Of a stretch of 64,000 nt of DNA, positions 1 through 10,901 are shown one piece after another. The stretch is from Persicaria tinctoria. Its lineage: Eukaryota > Streptophyta > Magnoliopsida > Caryophyllales > Polygonaceae. The stretch lies in the NCBI GenBank assembly GCA_037127255.1, contig JBANSL010000016.1:8558501-8622500 (forward strand), in the 5' to 3' direction. The notes beneath the pieces are model-generated. The model ran no database searches. It saw only the letters and a list, made by a program, of their open reading frames with translations, and was not told the origin of the DNA. Position 1 is the stretch's first letter, and each line of letters opens with the position of its first letter. Made by a program: the position numbers and the translations under genes.

Positions 1-289
1 AAGAGTTAGCTTGATCATGCCAAACAAAACAATACTAAGAGTTAGCTTGATCATGCCAAACAAAATGTTAGGGTGATCATCAAATCAAACAAACCAATAC
101 TACGAGTTAGCTTGATCATGCCAAACAAAGTGTTAGGTTGATCATCAAATCAACACTGTATAACAATCAAGCAAGATACATCATATAAAATCCCATCATC
201 TTTTTCACCAACTTTCACCCAATTCCAAACTCTCCCTGCAATCCTCCCCCTGCAAAATTTTCACTTGAGCAAGAAAAAGATTAGCATCC

Positions 290-730
290 ATGGAATACTT
301 TTTCCTCCCCCTTACCATCCTCGTCTTCTTTGTAACTTCTGCACACACCCTAAACCTCACTCTTTACCACAAAAGGCACCCCAATGTTTCGCGACATTGG
401 AGAGCCACCCCGGCTCAAGGAGGAGGACCGATCTACGAAGCAGATGTACAGTTCAAAGGGGAGTATATGCTCTCCTTCTCAGTAGGAAACCCCCCGTTCC
501 AAACCTTCGCGGTGTTCGACACTGAGAGCCCCCTATTTTGGATGCAAAAGTCAGGCTGCACCCGGTGCTTCCCACAACCAGATGGTACCCACTATGACTT
601 CGAAAAATCATGGGGTATGAAGTTCTGGGTACCATCTGGTTGTGGGTACCACAGCCTGACGTTTGCATCCAAAATAGGGGCTCCCGGTGTCGAACACCGC
701 GAAGGTTTGGAACGGGGGGTTTCCTACTGA
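290..730 (+). pseudogene. Truncated A1 aspartic protease (nepenthesin-like), left arm
   Basis: This frame starts with a signal peptide (residues 1-20, hydrophobic LPLTILVFFVTSA) followed by a short propeptide and the beginning of a plant pepsin-like N-lobe: YMLSFSVGNPPFQTFAVFD, then the catalytic motif and WMQ..C..C. In the family the motif is DTGS; here it reads DTES, so the active-site glycine is lost. After about residue 110 the frame enters the palindrome spacer and then runs antisense through the other arm, ending at 730. Family members are about 400-500 residues, so roughly three quarters of the protein, including the second catalytic aspartate, is absent. It cannot be an active protease. 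Confidence 0.85.
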
Positions 731-915
731 GAAGGAGAGCATATACTCCCCTTTGAACTGTACATCTGCTTCGTAGATCGGTCCTCCTTGAGTCGGGGTG
801 GCTCTCCAATGCCGCGAAACATTGGGTGGTTTTTGTGGTAAAGAGTGAGGTTTAGGGTGTGTGCAAAAGTTACAAAGAAGACGATGATGGTAAGGGGGAG
901 GAAAAAGTATTCCAT
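608..915 (-). pseudogene. Truncated A1 aspartic protease, right arm copy
   Basis: Mirror copy of the left-arm fragment, starting at an ATG at 915 with the same signal peptide (MEYFFLPLTIIVFF). It keeps the intact catalytic DTGS motif, unlike the left arm, but has lost one base near the NHP/HPNV position, so the signal peptide and the protease lobe are now in different frames. The lobe frame continues to about 608 and stops in the spacer. The two 5' ends point toward each other, so both putative promoters would transcribe convergently through the same 600 bases. Confidence 0.8.
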
Positions 916-1270
916 GGATGCTAATCTTTTTCTTGCTCAAGTGAAAATTTTGCAGGGGAGGATTGCAGGGAGAGTTTGGAATTGGGTGAAAGTTGATGAA
1001 AAAGATGATGATTTGATTTTATATGATGTATCTTGCTTGATTGTTATACAATGTTGATTTGATGATCAACCTAACACTTTGTTTGGCATGATCAAGCTAA
1101 CTCGTAGTATTGGTTTGTTTGATTTGATGATCACCCTAACATTTTGTTTGGCATGATCAAGCTAACTCTTAGTATTGTTTTGTTTGGCATGATCAAGCTA
1201 ACTCGTAGTATTGGTTTGTTTGATTTGATGATCAACCTAACACTTTGTTTGGCATGATCAAGCTAACTCG

Positions 1271-2896
1271 CAGGTCCGGCCCAGAGGAAAGGACAGGCTG
1301 AGCGATTGCCCAGAGCCCAACAAATTATGGGGCCCAATAGTAAAAAAGATGTCTATATATACTATACCCGGCCTGTATTTTTTAGGCCCAATTTTCTTTA
1401 TAACCCGTTAACAATGAACAAAAGAAGAAATAGGCCCACATGGAAAATGAAAAGTGCCATAGAATTTATTTTAAATGGGCCCGTGAATTACTTACATGAA
1501 AGTGATAGCTGTAGGAATTTTTTCATCAAAAAAAAAGTTGTAGGAATTTGAAAAAAAAAATACAATTAAATTTTTAATTAATAGTTTAAAAACGAGAGGG
1601 AATCATACACCGTTCATTCCTAGATTTATATTAAAAAATGAAATCATTCCTAAATTTTAGCCTGGTTATTTTACATGTTTAATACAAATAATTAAATGTT
1701 ATTTCAAAATTGATTCAATTGCATCAATGTTTTTGAGTTTCTCTTTTTATTATACTCCATGCGAACTATAATTTATAATGTTGATTGCACTAGTCAATAG
1801 GTACTTGTCAGAGCATTTTATTAGTCGAAAATAGTAAATATGAAAATCGGCATTCTGTTGTAGAAACTAAATAAATTTAATGATTTACATGTTTTATTGA
1901 TAATAATCAATCAAAGTTTAAATTATTGGGGCCCAAAATTTTTATCTCTTCTATTCTCTCATCCCCTTTCTCAATTCATTCTGTGTAACCAAGATTAGTA
2001 GCAATGGAGATGGTCCTGGTTGGATTCAACCTCTTGTAATTGCAGGGCCATAACACATTGATTAATTAACGATCCAACGTTTCTAATTTCGTTACACGTT
2101 GCACTCTATAAAACGTTTCACGAGATCCCTTCCCTATAAATACATATCATTAAATTCTAAACAATTGTTGCTCTTGTTAGAGCAACTCCAATAACTCCGA
2201 CAAAATAGAAAAAACGTACACCTTATCGTGTTATAAGTAAGCAGGGTTACTGTCATTTAGGGGTAAAAGCGGAAACATTTGTGAAGACGGGAGAGGTAAT
2301 AGATAAAGAAAACTGAATGTGCCTTTGCTGAAGACTAGTTGGCACCACGCGCTCTGCATGCGGATACTCACTCCTAATAAGTCTGATTCATATATTTGGT
2401 AATATTAAGATTTATAGTGGCAACTTTGATCCTTCTAAATCTTATTTGAAAATGTTTTTATGTTGGAGTTTAGTGAAACAATTTTTCTATCCTAATGTTC
2501 TCAATAAAAAAAAAATTTGGATCGAGGTTATATTTGGTAGAAAATCGTTCTCAATAAAATTTCTCACCTTATGCCCTTAGGGCACAAGATAGAAAGACTA
2601 ATGAAAATTTATATGAAAGTTGATGGGAAAAGATTTAAGATCGATGATGGAATAGAGCGACTTGAGATGAAAAATGGTGGAAAACTTGAACGGAGAAGGA
2701 TGAGAGCGATTGAAGAAGGTATTTGAGAAGAAGAAGGTTCGATCTGAATGAATTAGAAAAGTACGTAGGAAGATGTTTATTTTAGGGTTTTGTTAAAATA
2801 AAGAGGACACATTTTTTCCCTTAAAAAAATTGAATGAAAAAGGGTGACATGTAAAGCAAGAGACCCTTTCTACCATTAACATTACATGTGATTACA
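1271..2896. other. AT-rich intergenic DNA, possible degenerate hAT-like relic
   Basis: No coding frame can be supported. At 1271 the motif CAGGTCCGGCCC and at about 1925-1940 ATTGGGGCCCAAAAT resemble GGCCC-rich sequences seen near decayed hAT-type elements in plants, but no paired terminal repeats or target duplication could be seen. The remainder is AT-rich spacer. Confidence 0.3.
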
Positions 2897-4117
2897 TCTA
2901 ATATACTACTAAAACACTTGCATTTTGGGGACACGTGACAGTCATACACTAAAAGTTGGAATTTAGGATAAATCCCCATTTACTTATCAAATTATTTAAA
3001 ATTATTCTCACGTTTAAGGTTTTTTTGAAAGCAAATATGAAAGCATCTAAACCACACAATTATAAACTTTTAGAATCAGCCCTTAAAGTGCGATTTATGA
3101 AGTAATTGGAGGTCTAAATAAATCTGTAGCATATAAACTTAGCCCTTAAACTGCGATTTCTGAAGTAATTGGACATCTAAACAAATCTGCAGCATATAAA
3201 CTTAGCCCTTAAACTGCGATTTCTGAAGTAATTGTCTTGCTTCACTACAAGCTTCTCCTCGTCCTGCGATTTCTAAAGTTCTACCGATCTGTTCACTCCA
3301 AGCTTCTCCTCATCCTGCGATTTCTGAAGTTCTTTTTTCATCTTTTAAACCTTCAAAACTGAATGAGTGCAGCATATAAACTTAGCCGACCTCCTTATCC
3401 TGAAACTTCTTAATCTCTTTCTCCATCTCCTTCTGCAAATTCATAATTTGTTACTGTTGTAGGTGAATATTCAGAATTATTATAAATAAAAGTAACATAT
3501 CTGATTTTGCTGAGATTTAAACTTGAGAAGTCTATTATTGTTTATTTAAACTTGAGAAGATTAAACTTTAAAGATTTCCTGATATTTTTAAACCAATTCT
3601 GTTACTTTTATTTATAATAATTAAAACATTAAAATATGCATAGATTTTAATTAAACCAAGTTTGTTACTTATTTTTTAAGCAATTTCGGATGAAAAAATC
3701 AATTCAATTACCTAATTAACCAATATTTATCTCATTTCTGTTACTTTTTCTTAAAATAATTAAAACATTTTATTCAATCAGATCTGCTGAGATTTAACCA
3801 ATCTTTATCTCATTTCTGTTACTTTTTCTTAAAATAATTAAAATAATTTATTCAATCAGATTTGCTGAGATTTGTTTAAACTGTTTACCTCTCATTCACC
3901 CTAACCTAACTAGCAAAACTACTCTATATAATCATAACCGAGTATCACAAACAAATCGCTTCTCCTCCTTCCTCTTCCACCGTATCCTATCTATTTCTCC
4001 CTCTCTGTCAACCATATATCTTTTATGTTTTATTTTTCGAATACTAATAATGTTTAAACCTTAGACATTGCAGGAATTTGATCATTTGTTCTTCTTTCCT
4101 GTTTTAAATAGGCAACA

Positions 4118-7100
4118 ATGAAGAATGTCATATACGTCGATGAGCTTACTCCAACAAACATCAAAGGCAATATCCGAGTTCGAGTTGTCTGTATGTTCGA
4201 CAACATCAATTTTTATAAACAACAAGAGCTGATTTCAAAGGACCTAATATGTGTCGATGAAAAGGTGTTTGTCCTTCATAATTTCTTCATTTTATATCAT
4301 CCGAGCGTACGTATTCAATTTAATTCTTTTTACTCTATTTGTTCTCAGGGTAATAAATTTACTCTATTTGTTCTCAAGGTAATAAGGTTCACGTGTCCAT
4401 TAAGAAATCTCTCATCAAAAAATTTGATTGTATAAAAGAGTATGGAATTTACTCAATATCAAAACTTGACCAATATCGTCACTGCTCTCACCCTCACAAG
4501 GTGACCTTCTCCATGAACACAATCTTGAAAGATGTTGTCGAAGCTCCAATCTCGCGATTTGGGTTTGAATTCGTTGAATTTGAGGACATTTTAAGTAAAG
4601 ATGCTGATCTAACCCGCTTGGTTGGTAAGTTCTTATTTATTGTGATAAAATATTTTATTATTTATTGTGATATTGTGATAAACTATGATCTAACCCACTT
4701 TGGGTTTTTTAGATGTGATTGGTAACTTGGCTAAGATAGGAAACATTATTGAGTGCGGTGTCAGTTATGATGATAAACTTCACAAAAGACTTGAAATCCA
4801 TATCGAAAACACTAGGTAATGTTAATTGTTAAATATTCTATTTCAATATATTACAATTTATATATATACAATATACGATTTATATTATTATTATATTCAT
4901 TTCGTTATTTCTATCCAATATGTAGGAATGATGTCATCATCTGCACTTAGTGGGATGCCTATGCCGATCAGTTTGCCTCTTACATCGATGTTGTATTGGA
5001 TGATAGGGTCATAGTCATTATCCAATTTGCAAGAATCAATTCCAGCGGAAGTATTTTTTTGCTTTTTTCCTTCATTTCAATCTATATTCTTTTGGATGGT
5101 GTTAGATTATATTTTAACTTTTTCTCTAGGTGTACACAAACTTGCCATCAATGTCAAGGGAAGCACTCGCGTTTTCATTGAGGATGATAGTATTTAAGAG
5201 ATACTTGATTTCAAAACTAGGTTCATATTTTAATTCTTATCAAATTATATTTTATCATTCTTCTCTTTAGTTTACCGGGTATTATTTATGCAAATATTTA
5301 TTTGATCACGTCTCTTAACTTTTATAGACTGTTGGATTCCGATGGATGATTTCAACCTCAAAAGATAACACAACTGTCGAGTCAACCGGCACATTCAATC
5401 CCAGATCAGTTTTTATCACTTTATGAGAGAAAGACATTGGATGAGCTTATGGATATAACTGAGGTACATTATTTAATATATATTATTATGTATATTATAT
5501 CAAGAGTAAGTTAAATAGTATTTACAAAGTTTGTTACTTTTTTTTTAAGCAATTGGGGATTCGTTATTAATTCAATTACCCACTTTACCAATCTTAATTT
5601 CAATTCTGTTACTTTCTGTTAACATAATTAAAAGATTCAGATCTGCATAGATTTTTTAGGCATTTACAATCAAGTCTGTTCCTGTTTTTTAAGCAATTGG
5701 AGATTCGTTATTAATTCAATTACCCACTTAACCAATCTTAATCTCAATTCTGTTACTTTTTGTTAAAATAATTAAAACATTCAAATCTGCATAGATTTTT
5801 TAGGCATTTACGCCCAAGTCTGTTCCTTTTTTTTTAAGCAATTGGGGATTCGTTATTAATTCAATTACCCACTTAACCAATCTTTATCTCAATTCTGTTA
5901 CTTTCTGTTAACATAATCAAAAGATTCAGATCTGCATAGATTTTTTAGGCATTTACAATCAAGTATGTTCCTGTTTTTTTTTTAAGCAATTGGGGATTCG
6001 TTATTAATTCAATTACTCACTTAACCAATCTTAATCTCAATTCTGTTACTTTTTGTTAAAATAATTAAAACATTCAGATCTGCATAGATTTTTTAGGCAT
6101 TTACGCCCAAGTCTGTTCCTGTTTTTTTTTTTAAAGCAATTGGGGATTCGTTATTAATTCAATTACCCACTTAACCAATCTTTATCTCAATTCTGTTACT
6201 TTTTGTTAACATAATTAAAACATTCAGATCTGTTACTGTTTTTTAACCATTTATAGTTACTGTTTTTTTTGAAGCAATTGGGGATTCGTTATTAATTTTT
6301 TTTTTCAAGTTCCATCAAATATTACTTCAATTAACCTATTAACCAATGTTTATGTCTTTTATTTAACCAAAAGATTACACATTTATTCTAATATTATATT
6401 ATGAATTATGAATTTAGGTGGGTAGATACGTCACCATGGCTACCATTGAGGATATTGAAGATAAAAATGGACGGTACTATAAATCATGTAAACCTTGCAA
6501 AAAATCCCTTATCCCCGAGGGAGGACACTTTTGGTGTCCCAAGTGTAAGCGCACTATCAAATTTGCATTTCTAAGGTAAATAGCTTAATTATTTTTATAG
6601 GTTTTTATCATATTTATTCCTTAATTTTTTTTTGTAAATTCCTGATTTCGACGTGTAATTCGTATATGTTAGGTTTAAAGTCGAAGTCATGGTTAATGAT
6701 GGATCGATCATCAAGTCGTTTACTATCTTCTATTCTGATGTTGAACAAATCGTGGGGAAGTCTGTATCCTCTATTCTAAGCTCCTTGAGTAAGGTGAACA
6801 TTTCCGTCCTATTTCCCAAGCCAAGAACAATTAACTTTCACCTAACTAATTATTTCCCATTTCTTATTTCTTATTTCAATTGTAGGATGTCGATGTTCAA
6901 TCAATTCCAGCAGATCTTCATGTCTTTTTGAACAAAATCTTTTTGTTCATAATTGATGTGAAGGAATAAAATATTGAGAATTCAAATTCTGGATTTACTG
7001 TGCACAAGGTGACAGATGATCAAGCTATAATCACCGAATTCAAAAAAGGCTTTCAGCAAACAGAGACTCCATTAAAACGACCACGTGATACTATCGACGT

Positions 7101-7179
7101 TGATCAACTTGGTGAAGATGAGGTCACTGATTTGACACTTTCCACAAAGAAACAAGTTGTCCAGATTGAAAAGGATTAG
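4118..7179 (+). pseudogene. RPA1-like (replication protein A 70 kDa subunit) pseudogene in Helitron
   Basis: Split frames read as plant RPA1-like OB-fold protein, a family often carried by plant Helitrons. Order: an N-terminal piece from ATG 4118 (MKNVIYVDELTPTNIKG), an OB-fold piece at about 4389-4624 with donor GTAAG, a piece at about 4713-4816 (VIGNLAKIGNIIECG), a further OB piece at about 4925-5050, then a C-terminal OB-fold with a zinc ribbon at about 6418-6575 (CKPCKK, 13 residues between cysteine pairs, CPKCKR). A last part at about 6893-7179 ends in a basic tail. A TATA-like CTATATAAT lies near 3924. Two in-frame stops (near 4951, TAG after CT; near 6968, TAA after DVKE) disable it. 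Exon borders are approximate. Confidence 0.7.
5530..6310 (+). repeat. Tandem repeat of about 145 bp inside the RPA-like gene
   Basis: Five to six copies of a unit beginning AAGCAATTGGGGATTCG occur near 5547, 5691, 5836, 5984, 6135 and 6272. Each contains a poly-T run, ATTCAATTACCCACTTAACC and ATTAAAACATTCAGATCTGC. The array lies in a presumed intron between RPA-like exons. Diverged relatives lie near 3650-3860. Confidence 0.85.
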
Positions 7180-7480
7180 AAGAATGGAGATGTTGAAAAT
7201 TTGCCCATTATGCTTTCAACTCCAAGGATTATTTTTATTAGTTTATTAACATTATTCGATCAAGACATTGTCATTTGATTATTCTGTTTCTCTTTGTTTT
7301 GGTAGGCTTGGAAATTATTTTATCTATTTATATTTGTCCTAATTTTCTTTTGTTTTGCTTTGTTAATTATTTTTTATCTTCCATAAAGTTTCTCCTACCA
7401 CTCCTCCATGTTAATTGGAAATGTATATCATATAAATGCAAATAATTAAAAAACAATAATAATATTCTTTGAAGTATCAC

Positions 7481-7561
7481 TTGCCTGCCCTCCTGTGTAC
7501 CCGTCCAACTCTGCAGCAGCTCCGCCATATCGTCGAACTGAGGTTCAATCCGCTCCATGTC
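7481..7561 (-). pseudogene. Possible captured exon inside the Helitron
   Basis: On the minus strand an 81-base open stretch has an acceptor-like AG before it (GATAG) and a donor-like GTGATA after it. It reads 27 codons beginning DMERIEPQFDDMAELLQSW. Upstream on the same strand (8100 down to 7640) lies a GC-richer stretch with simple repeats of a THSPTN/RYHSPTN type and a donor-like GTGAGT near 7660. The GC content and splice-like borders differ from the AT-rich surroundings, suggesting a fragment captured from a host gene. I do not recognise the donor gene. Confidence 0.3.
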
Positions 7562-8597
7562 CTATCGTCTTTCACGGAATACAAAACATTCAGACAAGTC
7601 TATGAATCTTTGTATAAGTGGATTGTAAAATGAAATTGTAAAGAAATCCAGAACTCACCTATTTGCCATTCTTTCCCACTGTACATTTGTTCTTTATTCT
7701 TCTTCTTGCTTCTCAGATCGAGGTTCATTAACCAAGGTTTTTAGAGGGAGCAGGTCGCATGGCCGGATTACTCGACACGCAGCCTTGGGGGTGGTGGTTG
7801 CGAGTGGTCGGCCCGCTGCATCTGTAAAGGATGCGAGTAGTACCGGAATTGATTGGTGGGCGAGTGGTACCGGAATCGATTGGTGGGCGAGTGGGTGCAG
7901 GGCCAAAATCCTCTACAGGGATGCTTGGGAGGTTGTGGTTTCGAAAACATAGATAGAAGATGGTGATGCGAGCGGTCGACGCGACACATCTGGAAGGGGT
8001 GCGATTTGTGGCCGGATGAGAACGGTGCGATGACGCCGGCGGGATCGGAGACTAGGGAGCGCCGTGACGATCGCAATCGAAGACGATTGATTCTGTAGAG
8101 ATTCTAGGGTTTCAATTTGGGCTTTTACCTTGGAAGAAGATGAGGAAGGGTTTCAATTTGGGCATTCCTAAATGTTTTTTATTTTAACAAACCCTTTGTT
8201 TCACAAATCAATTTATTTAATTTACATGCCCCCTATTATTTTTATTTTTTCTTTAACATTTTTTTCTTGGTGGTTGACCCTTAAAAAAAACCGATATATT
8301 CTAATTAAAATAAACATACAATCTGAAAATAAAATCGTTTTACCTTTTTTACTCAGATTGCTTAACTATCGATCCTTATTAATTTATAAAAAAACCAAAA
8401 AAATAATAATAAATATAAGAACAATCTAAACCAACCACATATCTAACTTTTATTTATTTTTTTATTAAGAAAACCACGTATATATCTTATCAATTGGATT
8501 TATCTACACGGATTAGACTAAATTACGTAGCAATTCCAAGTACCCATTGTTTCATATCTCCGGTTACAAGCAAAATCAATTTCTGAATTCAGCTTCA

Positions 8598-9185
8598 ATG
8601 AAAGAAAAGCGGAAGAGAAATTCATCGACTAATACAGGTTGTTATCTTCTAAATTCATGGCGATTGGAATTTGTTACATATATGAATGATTTGCAAATGA
8701 CTAAATTCAGGATTACGTGATGTAGGCAATATCAATGGACTCCCTTTGCAAGATATATCCAACAATGAGTTTTCCTTACCTTTCTATTAACTTCACTGCT
8801 ATTCTAACCGACTAACTTAGCGATCCTTCCAGTGAACAATATAATGACATCTTCGTCTCTCAACCGATCTAATGTATTGCACAATCCATATTCAGCCAAC
8901 ACAGCCATAGATACCCAAACTACCAAAGGTAAATCATTTTCATTCATTAATTTCATAACGCGTATAGAAGAAGGTCATTCCTTATTCCACTTATTATTTT
9001 TTTTTTTATCTATTATTACTTAATATACCTATATTAATATGACCTATTTTTATTTTACAAATTTCTTAGACCCGACGGTACCTCCAACCCCAAAACTGCG
9101 CAACGACGCATTGAATTCTCCGACAATATGGATTAATGAAATTGTTGGGATGTATATAGCACCTTTTAATTATCGATCGAATATG
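8598..9185 (+). pseudogene. Unidentified short exon-like pieces near the Helitron 3' end
   Basis: An ATG at 8598 opens a basic peptide (MKEKRKRNSSTNTG) ending at a GT donor at 8638. Further exon-like pieces with AG/GT borders follow at about 8711-8765, 8832-8930 (NNIMTSSSLNRSNVLHNPY) and 9070-9185 (DPTVPPTPKLRNDALNSPT). A serine/asparagine-rich first part like this could be the start of a Helitron-encoded helicase gene whose main part is missing, but no helicase motif is present. This is inference only. Confidence 0.25.
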
Positions 9186-9283
9186 TGAATTGAGTTTGTG
9201 GAACCTGTTTATTAGATTTTTCATTTGGATGTTTCGATTTAATAGTATTTCCCTATAGACTTTTTCATATTATCATAATAAAT

Positions 9284-9290
<7 letters not shown>

Positions 9291-9360
<70 letters not shown>
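9291..9360. repeat. (TA)n microsatellite
   Basis: About 35 uninterrupted TA units just before the Helitron 3' hairpin. Confidence 0.97.
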
Positions 9361-9364
<4 letters not shown>

Positions 9365-9443
9365 AGATAAATTGTGATAGCATATTCTAAAATATAAAAT
9401 ATATTTTACAAATCCCGTGCGTCACGCACGGGTACTGCGCTAG

Positions 9444-10060
9444 TATTTGTACTAAATCATCTTCAAAACTGGAAAACTGCTTGCAAGGCTGACAACAACA
9501 CCCTTGAGGATACAAAAATCAACAACAGTAGTAGAGCCTAGACAAGTCGGCAGCTTCAAAAAGAAAAGAAAAATAGATGACAGAAACCACCTTCGGATAC
9601 GCTTAAGCTAAATGTTGATGGATCTACGTTGACCAATTGTGATAGCTCCATTGGGCTCATAATCCAAGCCTGGGAGGGCAACCCAATAAATATTGGTTAT
9701 GGCTTGGTGGGACAGAAATCCCTTATTGGGGCAGAGACGCTTGCGCTTAAACAAGGGGTTTTATAAATACTATGACTATGCCTCGACAAAATCCAAGTTG
9801 AAGGAGACTCGATGATTATCATAAACTAACAAACAAACAGAAATTACCCTTGGGAAATTGAAATAATAATGTCTGACATTAGACTCCTCCTATCAAGCGT
9901 GAGAAAAGTCCCGTTCTCTCATGTGCCTCGGATTGGGAAGAGAGCGGCGAATAAGGTTGTATACCTTTGCCGCTCTACCAGAGGCGCTGATATTATCAAT
10001 GATTCGGTCTTTTAGACCGCATCCATCATGATGCTATCGGATAGGTCCATCTAGGGGTGT
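9444..10060 (+). pseudogene. LINE RNase H relic
   Basis: Broken plus-strand reading gives the RNase H domain that ends many plant L1-type retrotransposons: LKLNVDGST near 9606, a glutamate region (GAETLALKQG) near 9735, IQVEGDSMIII near 9795 and HVPRIGKRAANKV near 9920. Several stops interrupt it. It resembles the better-preserved domain in the minus-strand LINE at 27374-27925. No reverse transcriptase part is present, so this is a 3' remnant immediately after the Helitron end. Confidence 0.75.
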
Positions 10061-10064
10061 TATG

Positions 10065-10440
10065 TGAACACGAGTAGCTCGAATTCGACTTGTACTCGGC
10101 TCGAGCTCGTTCATTTTCTAGACGAGTCGAGTATTAGCATATTTTTAAGCTCGGTCCAAAGCTCGACTCATTCGAATTGAGCTCGAATAACTCGAATTTT
10201 ATGGAATTTCTAAAATATCTTATTGTATAATGAGCAAGTAGAACTGCTTTAAGCTCGAAAAAAGTTTGACTCGAGCTCGTTCATTTTCTAAATTAACGAG
10301 TCAAGTATGAACACATTTTTAAACTCAGTCAAAATTTAGACTTGGCTCAATCTCGTTCATATCATAAATGAACGGAATATAAACATGCAATGAATATTCG
10401 ACTCATTCGGCTCGAACAACAACCCTCATCCTATCATAAT
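10065..10440. repeat. GAGCTCG-rich dispersed repeat
   Basis: A block rich in GCTCGAGCTCG and GACTCATTCG motifs in both orientations (for example GGCTCGAGCTCGTTCATTTT near 10100 and again near 10265). It is a degenerate short-motif repeat with no coding potential; its family is not known to me. Confidence 0.6.
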
Positions 10441-10464
10441 TCTTCCCAAATAAAAACAAAAAAA

Positions 10465-10860
10465 TTACAGATGCACACATATCTACAAAAGTACTGCAAG
10501 GTCATATGCATCTACTGATCTACTGGAGAGGGTAACTATATATAAATCACCTGTCTTAGAAACGCTTTTAAAGATACAAGCTAGACACTGAAAAACTGCT
10601 CATAAGATAATCTGATCAATAGGACAAATATTGAAGTATGCAAAAAATCAAGACAAAAATCAAGACTTTGCATTTTCAGGCTGAAAGTTACAGACAGATC
10701 GATAGCACCACGAAAATGTACAGAAAGGAAACCATATAGGCCAAAACATTCTGAAGTAACAGTGTGCCAAATTACTCACAACTATAGATTATTATTTGAC
10801 CAAAAAGGTTCATAAAGTGACCTGTTTCTATGGACTATGGTCTTTCCCATTGCCAGTAAA
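10465..10860. repeat. Duplicated segment shared with 30085-30460
   Basis: This segment and 30085-30460 match closely in the same orientation over about 380 bases, sharing for example TTGACCAAAAAGGTTCATAA and AAATTGAAGTATGC-type stretches. It lies directly after the stop codon of the first F-box gene. The 3' flanks of the other two F-box genes lack it, so it was added to the locus or moved from it. It contains no supported gene and reads like 3' UTR sequence on the minus strand. Confidence 0.85.
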
Positions 10861-10901
10861 GATAAAAACTAGTCATCATATATATATACCATCCTATCAT
10901 A

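Larger units (their letters stand above)
1..1270. repeat. Large palindrome of an aspartic-protease gene 5' region
   Basis: The sequence from about 626 to 1270 is the reverse complement, with few differences, of about 1 to 591. The spacer is roughly 34 bases (592-625) and parts of it also pair. Each arm holds, from outside in, short direct repeats containing GAGTTAGCTTGATCATGCC, an AT-rich promoter-like stretch (CATATAAAAT near 182-191), a short leader, an ATG and about 100 codons of an aspartic protease. The right arm extends some 50-75 bases further than the left, so the palindrome may continue before the window start. A transcript from either end would fold into a near-perfect hairpin. Confidence 0.93.
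2897..9443 (+). mobile_element. Helitron carrying an RPA1-like gene
   Basis: Helitrons start with TC, end with a GC-rich hairpin followed by CTRR, and insert between A and T. Here a TC start (TCTAATATACTACTAAAAC) follows A at 2896. The end is an 8-bp perfect hairpin (CCCGTGCG, loop TCA, CGCACGGG; 9414-9432) followed seven bases later by CTAG (9440-9443) and T. The 6.5-kb body holds a decayed RPA1-like gene, other exon-like pieces and a long TA run, but no Rep/helicase frame, so it is non-autonomous. The ACTAAAAC head is shared by the other Helitrons in this window. Confidence 0.8.

Noticed and set aside
9414..9443. Hairpin plus T-poor tail as a transcription terminator
   Set aside because: In plant nuclear DNA this hairpin with CTAG is better explained as the Helitron 3' end.
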